The notes under the pieces are model-generated. The model ran no database searches. It was not told the origin of the DNA and worked only from the letters and a program-made list of their open reading frames with translations. From contig CALVLZ010000004.1 of assembly GCA_944341445.1 (NCBI GenBank), positions 1 to 64,000 on the forward strand: DNA of 64,000 nucleotides. The letters are read 5' to 3'. This document shows, in pieces, positions 25,974 through 34,377 of this stretch. Numbering within the stretch: position 1 is the first letter of the stretch; each line of letters starts with the position of its first letter. Both the position numbers and the translations under genes were made by a program. Origin of the DNA: an uncultured Clostridia bacterium (GTDB taxonomy: Bacteria; Bacillota; Clostridia; Christensenellales; UBA1242).

Positions 25974-26729
25974 ATGCAAGAAAACAATATTATTGGAGAA
26001 CAACCTAAAATTGATTCTAGCCAAGTTGCGGAGGCAAATAATATAGATTTAGCGGGTGAAAAAGAACAATCAGGCTCTCCATTTGGTAAATTTAAAAATG
26101 CAGAATCGTTATTTGAGGCTTATAATAATTTGCAAAGTGAATTTACTAGAAAATGCCAAAAAGTTAAAGAATTAGAATTAAAATTGAACGATAATTTATC
26201 TGTTAACAGTGATTTAACTGAAAATATAAGTGAAAATATAGTTAAAAATATTAAAAATAACAATGAAAATAGTGTTGATGAAAATTTGTACAAAAATAAC
26301 ACTGAGAATCAGGAAACAGATAAACCGCAATATTTAAATTCAGATTGGCAAACTAATGTGGCAGAATTTATAAAAAACAATCCAGATGCAAAACAATTTG
26401 CAAAAGAAATTTCAGATGTTTTAATAAATAATAAGGAAATAGCAAATTTAAAAAATGCTTTAGATATTTCTTATGCAATGGTTTTAAGCAAAAAGTACAA
26501 GCCGGCAGAAGTGCTTTTAAATGATGAAGATTTTATAAATTCACAAATTCTATCTAATGAAAATTTAAAGAATAAAATAATTAGTAATTACATAAAACAA
26601 GTCTCACAACAAAAAGTTCCACCTATTATTTCAAAAACTAGTGGTTCTTACTTTGGATTACAAAAAAATATTCCTAAAAGTTTAGAAGACGCTAAAAAAC
26701 AGGCGGAACAATTATTTACTAAACTATGA
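25974..26729 (+). CDS. Phage scaffolding protein
   Basis: 251-residue acidic, helical protein directly before the capsid gene, the classic scaffold position. The pattern FGKFKNAESLFEAYNNLQSEFTRKCQKVKELELKL near residues 40-75 is common in scaffold proteins of clostridial phage cassettes. A disordered Asn/Glu-rich centre and a helical, basic-ended C-terminus (ISKTSGSYFGLQKNIPKSLEDA) follow, which would bind the coat protein. The GGGGGA ribosome site is about 12 bases from the ATG, wider than usual. Confidence 0.82.
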   Translation: MQENNIIGEQPKIDSSQVAEANNIDLAGEKEQSGSPFGKFKNAESLFEAYNNLQSEFTRKCQKVKELELKLNDNLSVNSDLTENISENIVKNIKNNNENSVDENLYKNNTENQETDKPQYLNSDWQTNVAEFIKNNPDAKQFAKEISDVLINNKEIANLKNALDISYAMVLSKKYKPAEVLLNDEDFINSQILSNENLKNKIISNYIKQVSQQKVPPIISKTSGSYFGLQKNIPKSLEDAKKQAEQLFTKL

Positions 26730-26739
26730 GGTATAAAAA

Positions 26740-27918
26740 ATGGTTACTTTAAAAACAGCAGAAAATGCATTAAAAGATGTATATTTGGGTGTTGTTGCAA
26801 ACCAATTGAATGATAACGCAAACCCACTTTTATCAAAAATTAAACAATCAACATCTGATGTTTGGGGTAAAGAAATTAGAAAGATGGCTCCATATGGATT
26901 AAATGGTGGTGTTGGTGCTGGTTCAGAAAATGGTGCTTTACCAAAGTCTGGAGAAAATAATTATGTTCAATTTGTAACAACATTAAAAAACTTATTTGGA
27001 ACAATTGAAATTACAGATAAAGCAATAAGAGCAAGTGAACACAATTCTGGTGCGTTTGTTAACTTACTAAATGCAGAAATGGAAGGATTAATTAAGGCAA
27101 GTTCTTTTAACTTGGGTCGTATGTTATATGGCGATGGAACTGGTTTATTGTGTTCTATTTCTGAATGCAATGTTGGTCAAAAATATTTCACTGTTGATTC
27201 AACAAGAAACTTAATGGAAGGCATGATTGTTGATATGGTCGAAGTGGATGGCATAACAAAAGATGAAGAATTTTTAGGTAGAAGAATTACAGCTATTGAT
27301 AGAACAACAAAAACTGTTTATGTTGATAGGGCTTATAATTCAGAATTATTGCCAGATGATAAACTATGTATTCAAAATAGTAATTTAAAAGAAATAACAG
27401 GTCTTGGAGCTATATTTGGAGATTCAATTAGTTTATATGGTGTTAATAGGGCTCAAAATCCTTGGTTAAAACCATATTCTAAAACTTCTATTGGAGAAAT
27501 TAATGATATTGTTATTCAAGAAGCGATTGATTCTTTAGAAGAAGTTTGCGGAAGCAATATTGACTTTATAACTTGTTCAAGTGCAGTTAAAAGAATGTAT
27601 CAAAAATATCTTGGAGAGTATAGAAGAAATGTTGACGTTCTTGAGTTAAAAGGTGGCTATAAAGCAATATCATACAACGGAATACCATTAATTTCAGATA
27701 GATTTGTTGAAGAAGATACTATGTATTTATTAAATACTAAAGATTTCACAATTCATCAATTATGTGATTGGCAATGGCTTGAAGGTGATGATGGAAGAGT
27801 TATTAAACAAACTCAAGGTTATCCAACTTACACAGCAACTCTTGTAAAATATTGCGATTTAATTTGCGACAGACCAAACGGACAAGCAAAACTTTCTGGA
27901 ATAACACAAGGTGCTTAA
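26740..27918 (+). CDS. Phage major capsid protein
   Basis: 392-residue capsid protein, inferred HK97 fold, found right after the scaffold. The start (LKTAENALKDVYLGVVANQLN), VWGKEIRKMAPYGLNGGVGAG, SSFNLGRMLYGDGTG and the late ISDRFVEEDTMYLLNTKDFTIHQLCDWQWLEGD region match coat proteins of clostridial podovirus-like prophages. No protease gene is present, in keeping with a scaffold-dependent P22-like system. A strong terminator 56 bases downstream suggests that most transcripts end here, giving the excess of coat protein that assembly needs. Confidence 0.88.
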   Translation: MVTLKTAENALKDVYLGVVANQLNDNANPLLSKIKQSTSDVWGKEIRKMAPYGLNGGVGAGSENGALPKSGENNYVQFVTTLKNLFGTIEITDKAIRASEHNSGAFVNLLNAEMEGLIKASSFNLGRMLYGDGTGLLCSISECNVGQKYFTVDSTRNLMEGMIVDMVEVDGITKDEEFLGRRITAIDRTTKTVYVDRAYNSELLPDDKLCIQNSNLKEITGLGAIFGDSISLYGVNRAQNPWLKPYSKTSIGEINDIVIQEAIDSLEEVCGSNIDFITCSSAVKRMYQKYLGEYRRNVDVLELKGGYKAISYNGIPLISDRFVEEDTMYLLNTKDFTIHQLCDWQWLEGDDGRVIKQTQGYPTYTATLVKYCDLICDRPNGQAKLSGITQGA

Positions 27919-27947
27919 TGTTATTTATTTACAACAAATAATGATAT

Positions 27948-27970
27948 ATTGTCATAAAGTATAATATAAA
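27948..27970 (+). promoter_or_regulatory. Second ATTGTCAYAAAG motif with TATAAT
   Basis: ATTGTCATAAAG (27948-27959) followed by TATAAT (27960-27965), in the gap after the capsid gene. It differs from the motif at 23495-23506 by one base of twelve. It may be a binding site for the cassette regulator. Confidence 0.4.
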
Positions 27971-27974
27971 TATC

Positions 27975-28010
27975 AATTGCGAGCACTTTTGTGTTCGCAA
28001 TTTTATTTTT
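27975..28010 (+). terminator. Strong intrinsic terminator after the capsid gene
   Basis: AATTGCGAGCAC and GTGTTCGCAATT form a 12-base stem with one G-T wobble and a TTTT loop, followed by TTATTTTT. It lies between the capsid gene and the tail genes on the same strand. Confidence 0.85.
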
Positions 28011-28028
28011 AAAAGGTGGCAATTATAA

Positions 28029-28391
28029 ATGAAAATAATTAAAAAAGATGTTTTTAATATTGCAAAAAGATTACGAAATATAAATAAAAACTATGTGATT
28101 GTTTTTAATGAAAAATTAAAGAAATATGAAATAAGATTTAAAAACAGTTTTGATAATTTTGTTTTACATATTCCCAATAATGAGTTAAACAAATTGGTTA
28201 TTGATTATGTTTTTAAAACAAGCAACATTGATGAAGTTATAAATGAAATTGAAAAAAATAATAATGATATGGAAAATTCATTTAATGCAAAAATTAAAGA
28301 TGAATCAACTTATAAGTTAAAAGAAATACATAAATATGCAAACAGTGGTTCAAAAGAATTTATTGGTGGATTTAAAACAAATTGGATATAA
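28029..28391 (+). CDS. Small phage protein downstream of capsid gene
   Basis: 120-residue protein of a type often found just after capsid genes in clostridial phages. The first half (DVFNIAKRLRNINKNYVIVFNEKLKKYEIRFK) has an alpha-beta pattern recalling small proteins with the consensus RLxxIDxNYFIVxN. The second half is a charged helix with an SGSKEFIGGFKTNWI end. Function unknown; a minor head or assembly protein is the simplest guess. It begins 18 bases after the terminator tail with AAGGTGG as ribosome site. Confidence 0.6.
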   Translation: MKIIKKDVFNIAKRLRNINKNYVIVFNEKLKKYEIRFKNSFDNFVLHIPNNELNKLVIDYVFKTSNIDEVINEIEKNNNDMENSFNAKIKDESTYKLKEIHKYANSGSKEFIGGFKTNWI

Positions 28392-28400
28392 GGAGGTAGA

Positions 28401-28979
28401 ATGGAAGTTATTTCAATTATAAAATTAGTTGCAACTTATTTACAATTGGATGATTTATTAAATGATGTATTATTAGGTGGTTCAAACGAAACAAATGAAG
28501 AAAATCAAAAAGAAATAAACTTATTAGTTTCTTGTGTTAACCTTTGTAATAATATTGTTGCAACAGACTATATACCATTAACTAGAACTTCGGTTATTAA
28601 TAATAGTAACGGAATAATACCTATTGATTCTGTTGACAATGGTAACAAAACAATTTATGAAATATTAAATGTTAAAAACAAATTTGATGAATCACAGGTT
28701 TTTAAAATTGTTGGAAATGATATTAAAACTGTTAAAGGATTTATTCAAATAAATTATTCTTATTTTCCAGATAGTGTTGAATTAGATTCTATAATTAGTT
28801 GTTACTTAACAAAACTAACAGATAGAATATTTGCTTATGGTGTTGCTTGTGAATATTGTTTTATTAAAGGAATGTATGATGATGCTAGTATGTGGGATGC
28901 AAGATTTAAAGATTCAATGAAAACAATATGCAGACCAAAGAAAAATATAACTATTCCTGCAAGGAGTTGGAATAAATGA
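28401..28979 (+). CDS. Probable head-tail connector (gp4-like adaptor)
   Basis: 192-residue, mostly helical protein in the place of the P22 gp4-type tail accessory factor, before the tail hub. It carries a helical N-terminus (IIKLVATYLQLDDLLNDVL), a short beta region, and helices ending in YDDASMWDARFKDSMKTICR. Sequence identity to a named connector is not recognisable by eye, so the call rests on position, size and predicted fold. AGGAGG precedes the ATG; the stop overlaps the next start (ATGA). Confidence 0.62.
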   Translation: MEVISIIKLVATYLQLDDLLNDVLLGGSNETNEENQKEINLLVSCVNLCNNIVATDYIPLTRTSVINNSNGIIPIDSVDNGNKTIYEILNVKNKFDESQVFKIVGNDIKTVKGFIQINYSYFPDSVELDSIISCYLTKLTDRIFAYGVACEYCFIKGMYDDASMWDARFKDSMKTICRPKKNITIPARSWNK

Positions 28980-30478
28980 TTTTAAACAATAACCTAATAA
29001 AAACAAAATCTATTAATTACAACAAGGTTAGTTATGCAACTTTTGAATATGGATTAAACACTGATTATGACGAAAACTTAACACCAATTAAATATTCACG
29101 AAACACATATAATTTTAATTTTAGTTCTGGCTCTTTAAAAACAGGATTGGGAATTGAACCACTTAAAATTTATATAAATCCAAGATTAAACGATGAAGAG
29201 CGTGAATTTAGAATGCCAGACTCTGATGTTTTAGGAATTTGGATGTTGAAAGATAAATTTGGAAATATTGAAAATTTTTATAATATATTAGCAATTTATT
29301 GTTCTGATAAATATGTAAAATATGCAATTATGTATGCTAATACTGTTGGCTTTGCTGAAACAGGTTTAAAATGTCAAACTTTACCAAATGTTAGTAATTA
29401 TTTTTTAAATGGAAAAAATGTTTTAATTTTTACTTCGTCAGAAGATCCTATGTATATTTTTGCTGCAGATTTTAACGACATTCAAATTATTTATGATGCT
29501 CCAAACATTACAAATATGTGTGTGCATAGCGAAAGATTATTTGCCACAGTTGAACTTGAAAATGATGTTAGAAATGAAGTTTGGTTTTCTGATGATTTGG
29601 ACCCAACGAATTGGAATGTTAGTTCAACAGAAGCTGGTTTTATTAAAATGGTTGATGAAAGGGGAAGTTTAAACACAGTTATTTCTTTTAATAATTATAT
29701 CTATATTTTTAGAGATTACGGAATTACAAGATTAACCGCATATGGAGAACAATCGGAGTTTAATTTAAGCCATATATATTTAACAAGCTCTAAAATTATA
29801 TCTAAAACAGTTACGGTTTGTGGCGATAGAATTATGTTTGCCACTAAAGATGAAATATTTGCATTTGATGGGTTAAATGTTAGCAGTGTTAATTTAAAAA
29901 TTAAAAATATGCTTAATGTTAATGATAACAGTGTTGGTGCTTTTCATAATGGTAAATATTATCTTGCAACAAAATTGAATTTTAACGATGATGAAAAGAT
30001 TGGTTGTGAAAATGAAGAAAATTTTATTAATAATGCATTATTAGAATATGATATAAAAACGGGTAATATTGAAATTTTAAGAGGAGTTGATATTTGTAAT
30101 TTAAATGCAATTAATGACGAGTTTGTTTCAAAACTTGCAATTTGTATTAAAAGAGATGGGAAGTATGTTTTGGGACAATTAACCCATTCAGGAACTGTTT
30201 TTGGCGAACCAACAACAAAAATGTGGAAGTCTCCGTTAAGTGATTTTGGTTATCCTAATTTAACAAAAATAGTTAAGGAAGTTTATGTTAAAACTAGTGC
30301 AGATTTTGAATTAATAATAGAAACAGAAAAAAGTGTAAAAAGCATACCTGTTAAAGCTAAAAAGGGTGTAACAAAAATAAAAACTTTTGTTAAAGGCGAA
30401 CTAATTGCGTTAAGTTTTAAGTCGGATAAAGCAGAAATTCAAATTTCCGACCCACAGGTGGTGGTTGGTTTATGTTAA
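28976..30478 (+). CDS. Tail hub or nozzle-like virion protein
   Basis: 500-residue beta-rich protein in the place of the P22 gp10/T7 gp12-type tail hub that closes the portal channel. Repeated strand-turn units such as LFATVELENDVRNEVWFSDDLDP, YIYIFRDYGITRLTAYG and DRIMFATKDEIFAFDGL indicate a beta-propeller, as in such nozzle proteins. The assignment is by order and fold. It overlaps the previous gene by 4 bases and the next by 7, showing tight translational coupling. Confidence 0.7.
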   Translation: MILNNNLIKTKSINYNKVSYATFEYGLNTDYDENLTPIKYSRNTYNFNFSSGSLKTGLGIEPLKIYINPRLNDEEREFRMPDSDVLGIWMLKDKFGNIENFYNILAIYCSDKYVKYAIMYANTVGFAETGLKCQTLPNVSNYFLNGKNVLIFTSSEDPMYIFAADFNDIQIIYDAPNITNMCVHSERLFATVELENDVRNEVWFSDDLDPTNWNVSSTEAGFIKMVDERGSLNTVISFNNYIYIFRDYGITRLTAYGEQSEFNLSHIYLTSSKIISKTVTVCGDRIMFATKDEIFAFDGLNVSSVNLKIKNMLNVNDNSVGAFHNGKYYLATKLNFNDDEKIGCENEENFINNALLEYDIKTGNIEILRGVDICNLNAINDEFVSKLAICIKRDGKYVLGQLTHSGTVFGEPTTKMWKSPLSDFGYPNLTKIVKEVYVKTSADFELIIETEKSVKSIPVKAKKGVTKIKTFVKGELIALSFKSDKAEIQISDPQVVVGLC

Positions 30479-31683
30479 ATGAAAACAATAATAAAGTTTT
30501 ATTTAGCAATAATTTAGATATTGAAACAATAAAACTAAAATTATCTAATTCAAATATATCAGAAAAAATGCTATCATTTTCCAATATTAACTTAAAAACA
30601 AATGAAGAATACTGTGTGAATTTTGAAGCAATAAAAAATTCAAGAATAATTGTTTCGTTAAACTTTCTTAAAAGTGAAGAAGCTTTAAATGCTGTTATTT
30701 CAATAAAATTTAACGATATGGAAGTTTGCAATTTAAAAAATCTTGTGCTTGGTGAAAATGCATATGAAGAAAAATTATTTTTAATTTGCAAAGATTTATA
30801 TAACAAAATAAGCGTTGTTTCAAGTGTTGATTGCGAAATGAAACTTGAAATTTTGGGCTTTATTAATTCAATTGAAAATAACAAATTCTTAATTGTTAAA
30901 AATAACGCAGTTCCTTTAGTTTTAACAGTTTTAAATAATGTTTTTTCTAGTTTTCAATCGGATACAATAGATAATTTATTATTAAATTATTCGGTTGGTA
31001 AAAATAACGCAAACTTTACATTTAACAATGCAGTTTCTTATGGGTATATCTTTAACAAAAATAATGATAAGTTTGAATTTAATAATTTTTATTATTTAAC
31101 AAAAAATCAAGCAGGTTACACAGTACATAATAATAACACTAGCTTTTTTATTCATACAGGTTTTGTTTATGATAAAGTTGTTTTATTAAACGTAAACTAT
31201 GAAAATTTTTCATATTTAGCAATTTTCGTTGATGAAAATAATAACGTGAAATATTGTTTTACTAGTGAAACTGCTGGTGTTGATGATGTTTTAAAAGGCG
31301 ATTTAAAATTTAAAAACAATTTTGGAAAAATTATAAATTTTGTTCCAATATTATATGAAACATTTAATGAAAAATATTTATATGTTTCTTTTACTAATCA
31401 AAATAAAGAACTTCATTATTTTAAAATAAATATTGAGGATATTATAGAAAACGAACCAATTAGTACTGCCTATGTAGATAAAGCAGATTATTTCAATATA
31501 ACTTTTTCTAATAGCAATATGATAATTTTTGCAACCAAAAATAACTATGTTAAAAAAATTGTTATAGATAACTTTACTAAAACAAAAACCGAAATTAAAA
31601 CATATTACAATATGCAATATGGAATTTCGTTTTTTGGAGAAGATTTATTGGTGAACAAAAATTCTTTAATAAAGGTAAATTAA
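30472..31683 (+). CDS. Beta-rich virion-associated protein, unknown
   Basis: 403-residue protein between tail hub and coiled-coil genes. It has no signal peptide or membrane segment and consists largely of alternating beta strands with aromatic residues (for example SYGYIFNKNNDKFEFNNFYYLT, YLYVSFTNQNKELHYFKI). By position it could be a tail appendage, host-recognition protein or needle-associated protein, but I recognise no family. It overlaps both neighbours (TAATG at the end), so it belongs to the structural operon. Confidence 0.6.
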   Translation: MLNENNNKVLFSNNLDIETIKLKLSNSNISEKMLSFSNINLKTNEEYCVNFEAIKNSRIIVSLNFLKSEEALNAVISIKFNDMEVCNLKNLVLGENAYEEKLFLICKDLYNKISVVSSVDCEMKLEILGFINSIENNKFLIVKNNAVPLVLTVLNNVFSSFQSDTIDNLLLNYSVGKNNANFTFNNAVSYGYIFNKNNDKFEFNNFYYLTKNQAGYTVHNNNTSFFIHTGFVYDKVVLLNVNYENFSYLAIFVDENNNVKYCFTSETAGVDDVLKGDLKFKNNFGKIINFVPILYETFNEKYLYVSFTNQNKELHYFKINIEDIIENEPISTAYVDKADYFNITFSNSNMIIFATKNNYVKKIVIDNFTKTKTEIKTYYNMQYGISFFGEDLLVNKNSLIKVN

Positions 31684-32699
31684 TGCTTTTAAAAGAATTA
31701 AAAAAATATTTTTATAAAATTAATAGATTATTATATAACAATGGAGGAAATGAAGTGTATCAATTTACAATGCCAAAAGAAGTTACAGCAAGTGTTAAAA
31801 AACTAACTGCAACAAATAAAAATACAAATTCAGTTGAAGATTTTCTTAAAGAAATTGAAAAAGTAAATAATAAATATAAACCATATTCAGATGAAATAAC
31901 AACCCCAGAAAAAGTCGATTTTGAAAAATTAACTTTTGAAAATAAAACGGATGATGAAATAAAACAAGAGTCTGAAAGTAGTCTTGCAAGCTACAAAAAT
32001 CAAAACATTAATAATATAAACGATGAGTATTTAGAAAAAGAAAATACATTAAAAAATAGCATTGAACCTTTAAGAAAAAGTGCTCAGGAAGAAACACAAA
32101 ACTTAAAAGAACTATATAACACAGCAAGAGAAAACACAAACAATGAAGCAATAAAAAGAGGAATTGCTCATTCTTCAATTGTTTTTAATCAAATTAACGC
32201 TTTTAATGAACAAGAACTTGAAGATTATAAAAAAATTGATGAAGAACTAACAAATAAAATAAATGCAATAAATTTTGAATTAAGCGCTTTAGATAGTCAA
32301 AAAGAAGAGGCTTTAAATAATTTTAACATTGAATATGCAACAAAATTAAACGATAAAATAACAGAACTTAAAAATCAACTAAAAGAAGAAGAAAAAGAAG
32401 TTATCAAATATAACAACGAAATTGCGGCAAAAGAACAACAGTTTAATAACGACATTGCTGAATTTATTGAAAACGCAAAAAATGATAATTTCGACAAAGA
32501 AAAATATTTAATGGAATTGCAATCAAAATATGGAGTTAATGTTATTAACAACTTAAAAAGCCAAGATATTGAAAATGTTGCAACAACTTATTTTGCAGGC
32601 TTAACAAAAGATGAAGTTAAAGTTTTGTTAGAAAATGAACAAGTTCAAACTGCCTTAGGTAATTCATTAGTTGAAAGATTAAAGAAAAAATATGAGTAA
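31683..32699 (+). CDS. Long coiled-coil protein (possible ejection protein)
   Basis: 338-residue, highly charged, mostly helical protein with long coiled coils (about residues 95-260, including KIDEELTNKINAINFELSAL and KLNDKITELKNQLKEEEKEV). Placed late in a podovirus-like operon, it could be an internal ejection protein or a scaffold-like tail factor. ATG 31683 overlaps the previous stop; a GTG at 31755 preceded by GGAGG (31743-31747) is an equally good start and would give 314 residues beginning at the YQFTMPKEV segment. No enzymatic motif, in particular no lysozyme domain, is visible. Confidence 0.6.
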   Translation: MLLKELKKYFYKINRLLYNNGGNEVYQFTMPKEVTASVKKLTATNKNTNSVEDFLKEIEKVNNKYKPYSDEITTPEKVDFEKLTFENKTDDEIKQESESSLASYKNQNINNINDEYLEKENTLKNSIEPLRKSAQEETQNLKELYNTARENTNNEAIKRGIAHSSIVFNQINAFNEQELEDYKKIDEELTNKINAINFELSALDSQKEEALNNFNIEYATKLNDKITELKNQLKEEEKEVIKYNNEIAAKEQQFNNDIAEFIENAKNDNFDKEKYLMELQSKYGVNVINNLKSQDIENVATTYFAGLTKDEVKVLLENEQVQTALGNSLVERLKKKYE

Positions 32700-32701
32700 T
32701 T

Positions 32702-32989
32702 ATGTGGAATAAAATTGTAGATTTAGCAATTAATAACGGATTATGGGCAGTTTTGTTTTTAATTTTATTAATTTATGAATTAAGAGATAGCAGAAAAAGG
32801 GAAGTTAAATATCAACAAACAATAGAAAAACTTTCCAGCAATTTTGATATTTTAAAAGATGTTAATGAAAATGTTAAAACAATTAAAGAAAAAGTTGTAA
32901 ATAAATCAACAGAATTAAGTTCATCAAAAATTAAATTGGTTGCTAAAAAATCTAAAAAACAAGATGAAGATTTTAAAAGAGAGGCATAA
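32702..32989 (+). CDS. BhlA/UviB-like holin-type protein
   Basis: 95-residue protein with one N-terminal membrane segment (NGLWAVLFLILLIYELRDS, about 11-29) followed by a charged helix and a lysine-rich tail. This matches BhlA/UviB proteins, which are linked to holins and bacteriocin release. It follows the coiled-coil gene by 2 bases and precedes a second holin-like gene. A membrane anchor for another cassette product is an alternative. Confidence 0.7.
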   Translation: MWNKIVDLAINNGLWAVLFLILLIYELRDSRKREVKYQQTIEKLSSNFDILKDVNENVKTIKEKVVNKSTELSSSKIKLVAKKSKKQDEDFKREA

Positions 32990-32990
32990 T

Positions 32991-33293
32991 ATGTTTAATT
33001 TAAAAAACAAAGTAAAAAATTATGGATTTTGGATGAGTTTAACCGGTGCAGTTATTTTAATGCTTCAAACAATTGGTAATTATTGCGGTTTTAGTATAAA
33101 TTCAGTTGCAATTGAAAGCATAATCACAAGTATTTGTGGTGTTTTAGTTGTGCTTGGAATAATAAGTAATCCAGAAAAAGGTTATGGGTTTAGTGATAAT
33201 GTTAATTCTGATTCAACAGATGATGCTAATGAGAATTTAGAAATAACAGATGAAGAAATAAATTCAAACAATGAAGAAAATAATAAAAAATAA
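32991..33293 (+). CDS. phiLC3-family holin
   Basis: 100-residue protein with the phiLC3-type layout: a basic amphipathic start (FNLKNKVKNYGFWMSL), a first membrane segment (about 15-32), a short outer loop, a second segment (about 42-58), then NPEKGYGFSD and an acidic tail. Such holins form the membrane lesions that release phage lysin. The ATG at 32991 follows an AGAGAGG site; the open frame extends upstream to 32940. No endolysin gene follows or precedes it. A terminator lies 21 bases past the stop and ends the cassette. Confidence 0.82.
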   Translation: MFNLKNKVKNYGFWMSLTGAVILMLQTIGNYCGFSINSVAIESIITSICGVLVVLGIISNPEKGYGFSDNVNSDSTDDANENLEITDEEINSNNEENNKK

Positions 33294-33314
33294 ACTTAAT
33301 AATCTTTGTTTTAT

Positions 33315-33339
33315 GAGGCGAAAATTTCGCCTCTTTTTT
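33315..33339 (+). terminator. Terminator closing the virion cassette
   Basis: GAGGCGAA and TTCGCCTC form a perfect 8-base, GC-rich stem with a 3-base loop, followed by TTTTTT. Confidence 0.9.
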
Positions 33340-33426
33340 AGTAATAAACACAAAATTTAATTTGATAACTAAAACAAATATTGTATAATGAATGCGTATA
33401 ACGTTTAAAAATATATAGGTGGTTAT

Positions 33427-34377
33427 ATGATATACAAAAATTCGTTTAAAATTTTAATTTCAAAATTTAATGTAGTGTGGAAAGTTTTATTGCATTTAAT
33501 AATTGCAGGACTATTAACAACAGGCTTTTGTTTGCTTTCTGCAATGCCAATAATTAATGTATTAAAAGCAGAAAACTTTTCTGATAGTTTTATTGATATT
33601 AAAAACAGCATTTTTCCTGTGTTTGATATTAATGGAATTGTTAACGGAATAACAAACTCAATTGATTTGTTTTTCACAATTATTGCAAATAATTTTAGTC
33701 ATTTATTTATTTTTATAATTTTGTTTTTTATATCTTTGTTTGTTTTAGGCGGATTTTTTGTTGGATTATATAGAGTTGCAACAAGTAATGTTTTGTATAG
33801 ATTTATGACAAGCAACACTAGTGTTGGATATAATGCAAGTTTTGTTAGCACATTAAAAACAAATTTAAAGTTTGAATTAATGGCTGGTGTTACAATTTTA
33901 CCTTTTAATTTAGTTATTGCACTATTAGTTTATTACACATTAAAACTTATAACAGTTGGTGGAATTGTTGCAATCACAACTCCTTTTATATTTATGTTTG
34001 TTATAATAATTTTAAATTCACTTAAATTAACAATATTTAGCGGATGGATTCCTTCAATGCTTGCAAATAATAATAGTGTGATAAGTGGGTTGAAAAATGG
34101 TTTTAAATCAATAAATAGAAATTTTGGAAAAGTGTTTTCAAACGCATTAAGTATGGTTATAACAATTTTAGTTGTTAACTTGTTTGTTGCTGTTTTCACT
34201 TTTGGTGTTGGTTTGTTTGTTTCAATTCCTGCTTCATATTTGGTTATTATGATTTTCAATATGGTTTCTTATTTTGAAAATCAGGGCATTAGTTATTATG
34301 TTGAAAGCAAAAATGTTGTAATTCCAAAAAAGATGGAAGAAACAGAAGATATAAGAAAAATTAAGTATATTGTATAA
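33427..34377 (+). CDS. Multi-pass membrane protein of unknown function
   Basis: 316-residue protein with about six membrane segments: one at about 20-42, a long extracytoplasmic stretch, then about 75-115, 155-175, 180-205 and a pair at 235-275. It resembles generic uncharacterised Firmicutes membrane proteins that share glycine-rich, Phe/Ile-rich helices; no transport or enzyme motif is visible. The gene has its own promoter-like region after the cassette terminator (GTATAAT near 33384) and AGGTGG before the ATG, and is not part of the virion operon. Confidence 0.75.
   Translation: MIYKNSFKILISKFNVVWKVLLHLIIAGLLTTGFCLLSAMPIINVLKAENFSDSFIDIKNSIFPVFDINGIVNGITNSIDLFFTIIANNFSHLFIFIILFFISLFVLGGFFVGLYRVATSNVLYRFMTSNTSVGYNASFVSTLKTNLKFELMAGVTILPFNLVIALLVYYTLKLITVGGIVAITTPFIFMFVIIILNSLKLTIFSGWIPSMLANNNSVISGLKNGFKSINRNFGKVFSNALSMVITILVVNLFVAVFTFGVGLFVSIPASYLVIMIFNMVSYFENQGISYYVESKNVVIPKKMEETEDIRKIKYIV

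Larger units (their letters stand above)
20389..33339 (+). mobile_element. Podovirus-type virion cassette without integration or replication genes
   Basis: About 13 kb from the LexA-like box to the terminator after the holin genes. Contents in order: HTH regulator, reverse-oriented surface protein, large terminase, terminase-associated protein, zinc-ribbon peptide, P22-like portal, scaffold, major capsid protein, a small phage-neighbourhood protein, connector-like protein, beta-rich tail hub, unknown beta-rich protein, coiled-coil protein, BhlA-like and phiLC3-like holins. All frames are open. I see no integrase, transposase, replication protein, CI-type repressor, endolysin, tail fibre or flanking direct repeat. 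Composition matches the host. I infer a domesticated element such as a gene transfer agent or defective-particle locus; a prophage remnant or a satellite is possible. Confidence 0.75.

Noticed and set aside
25974-26300. Alternative frame start at the ATG near 25965 for the scaffold gene
   Set aside because: That ATG is in another frame that does not continue; the scaffold frame begins at 25974 despite the wide ribosome-site spacing.
20221-33427. Attachment-site direct repeats flanking the virion cassette
   Set aside because: No matching direct repeats longer than chance AT runs, and no tRNA gene, were found at either edge.
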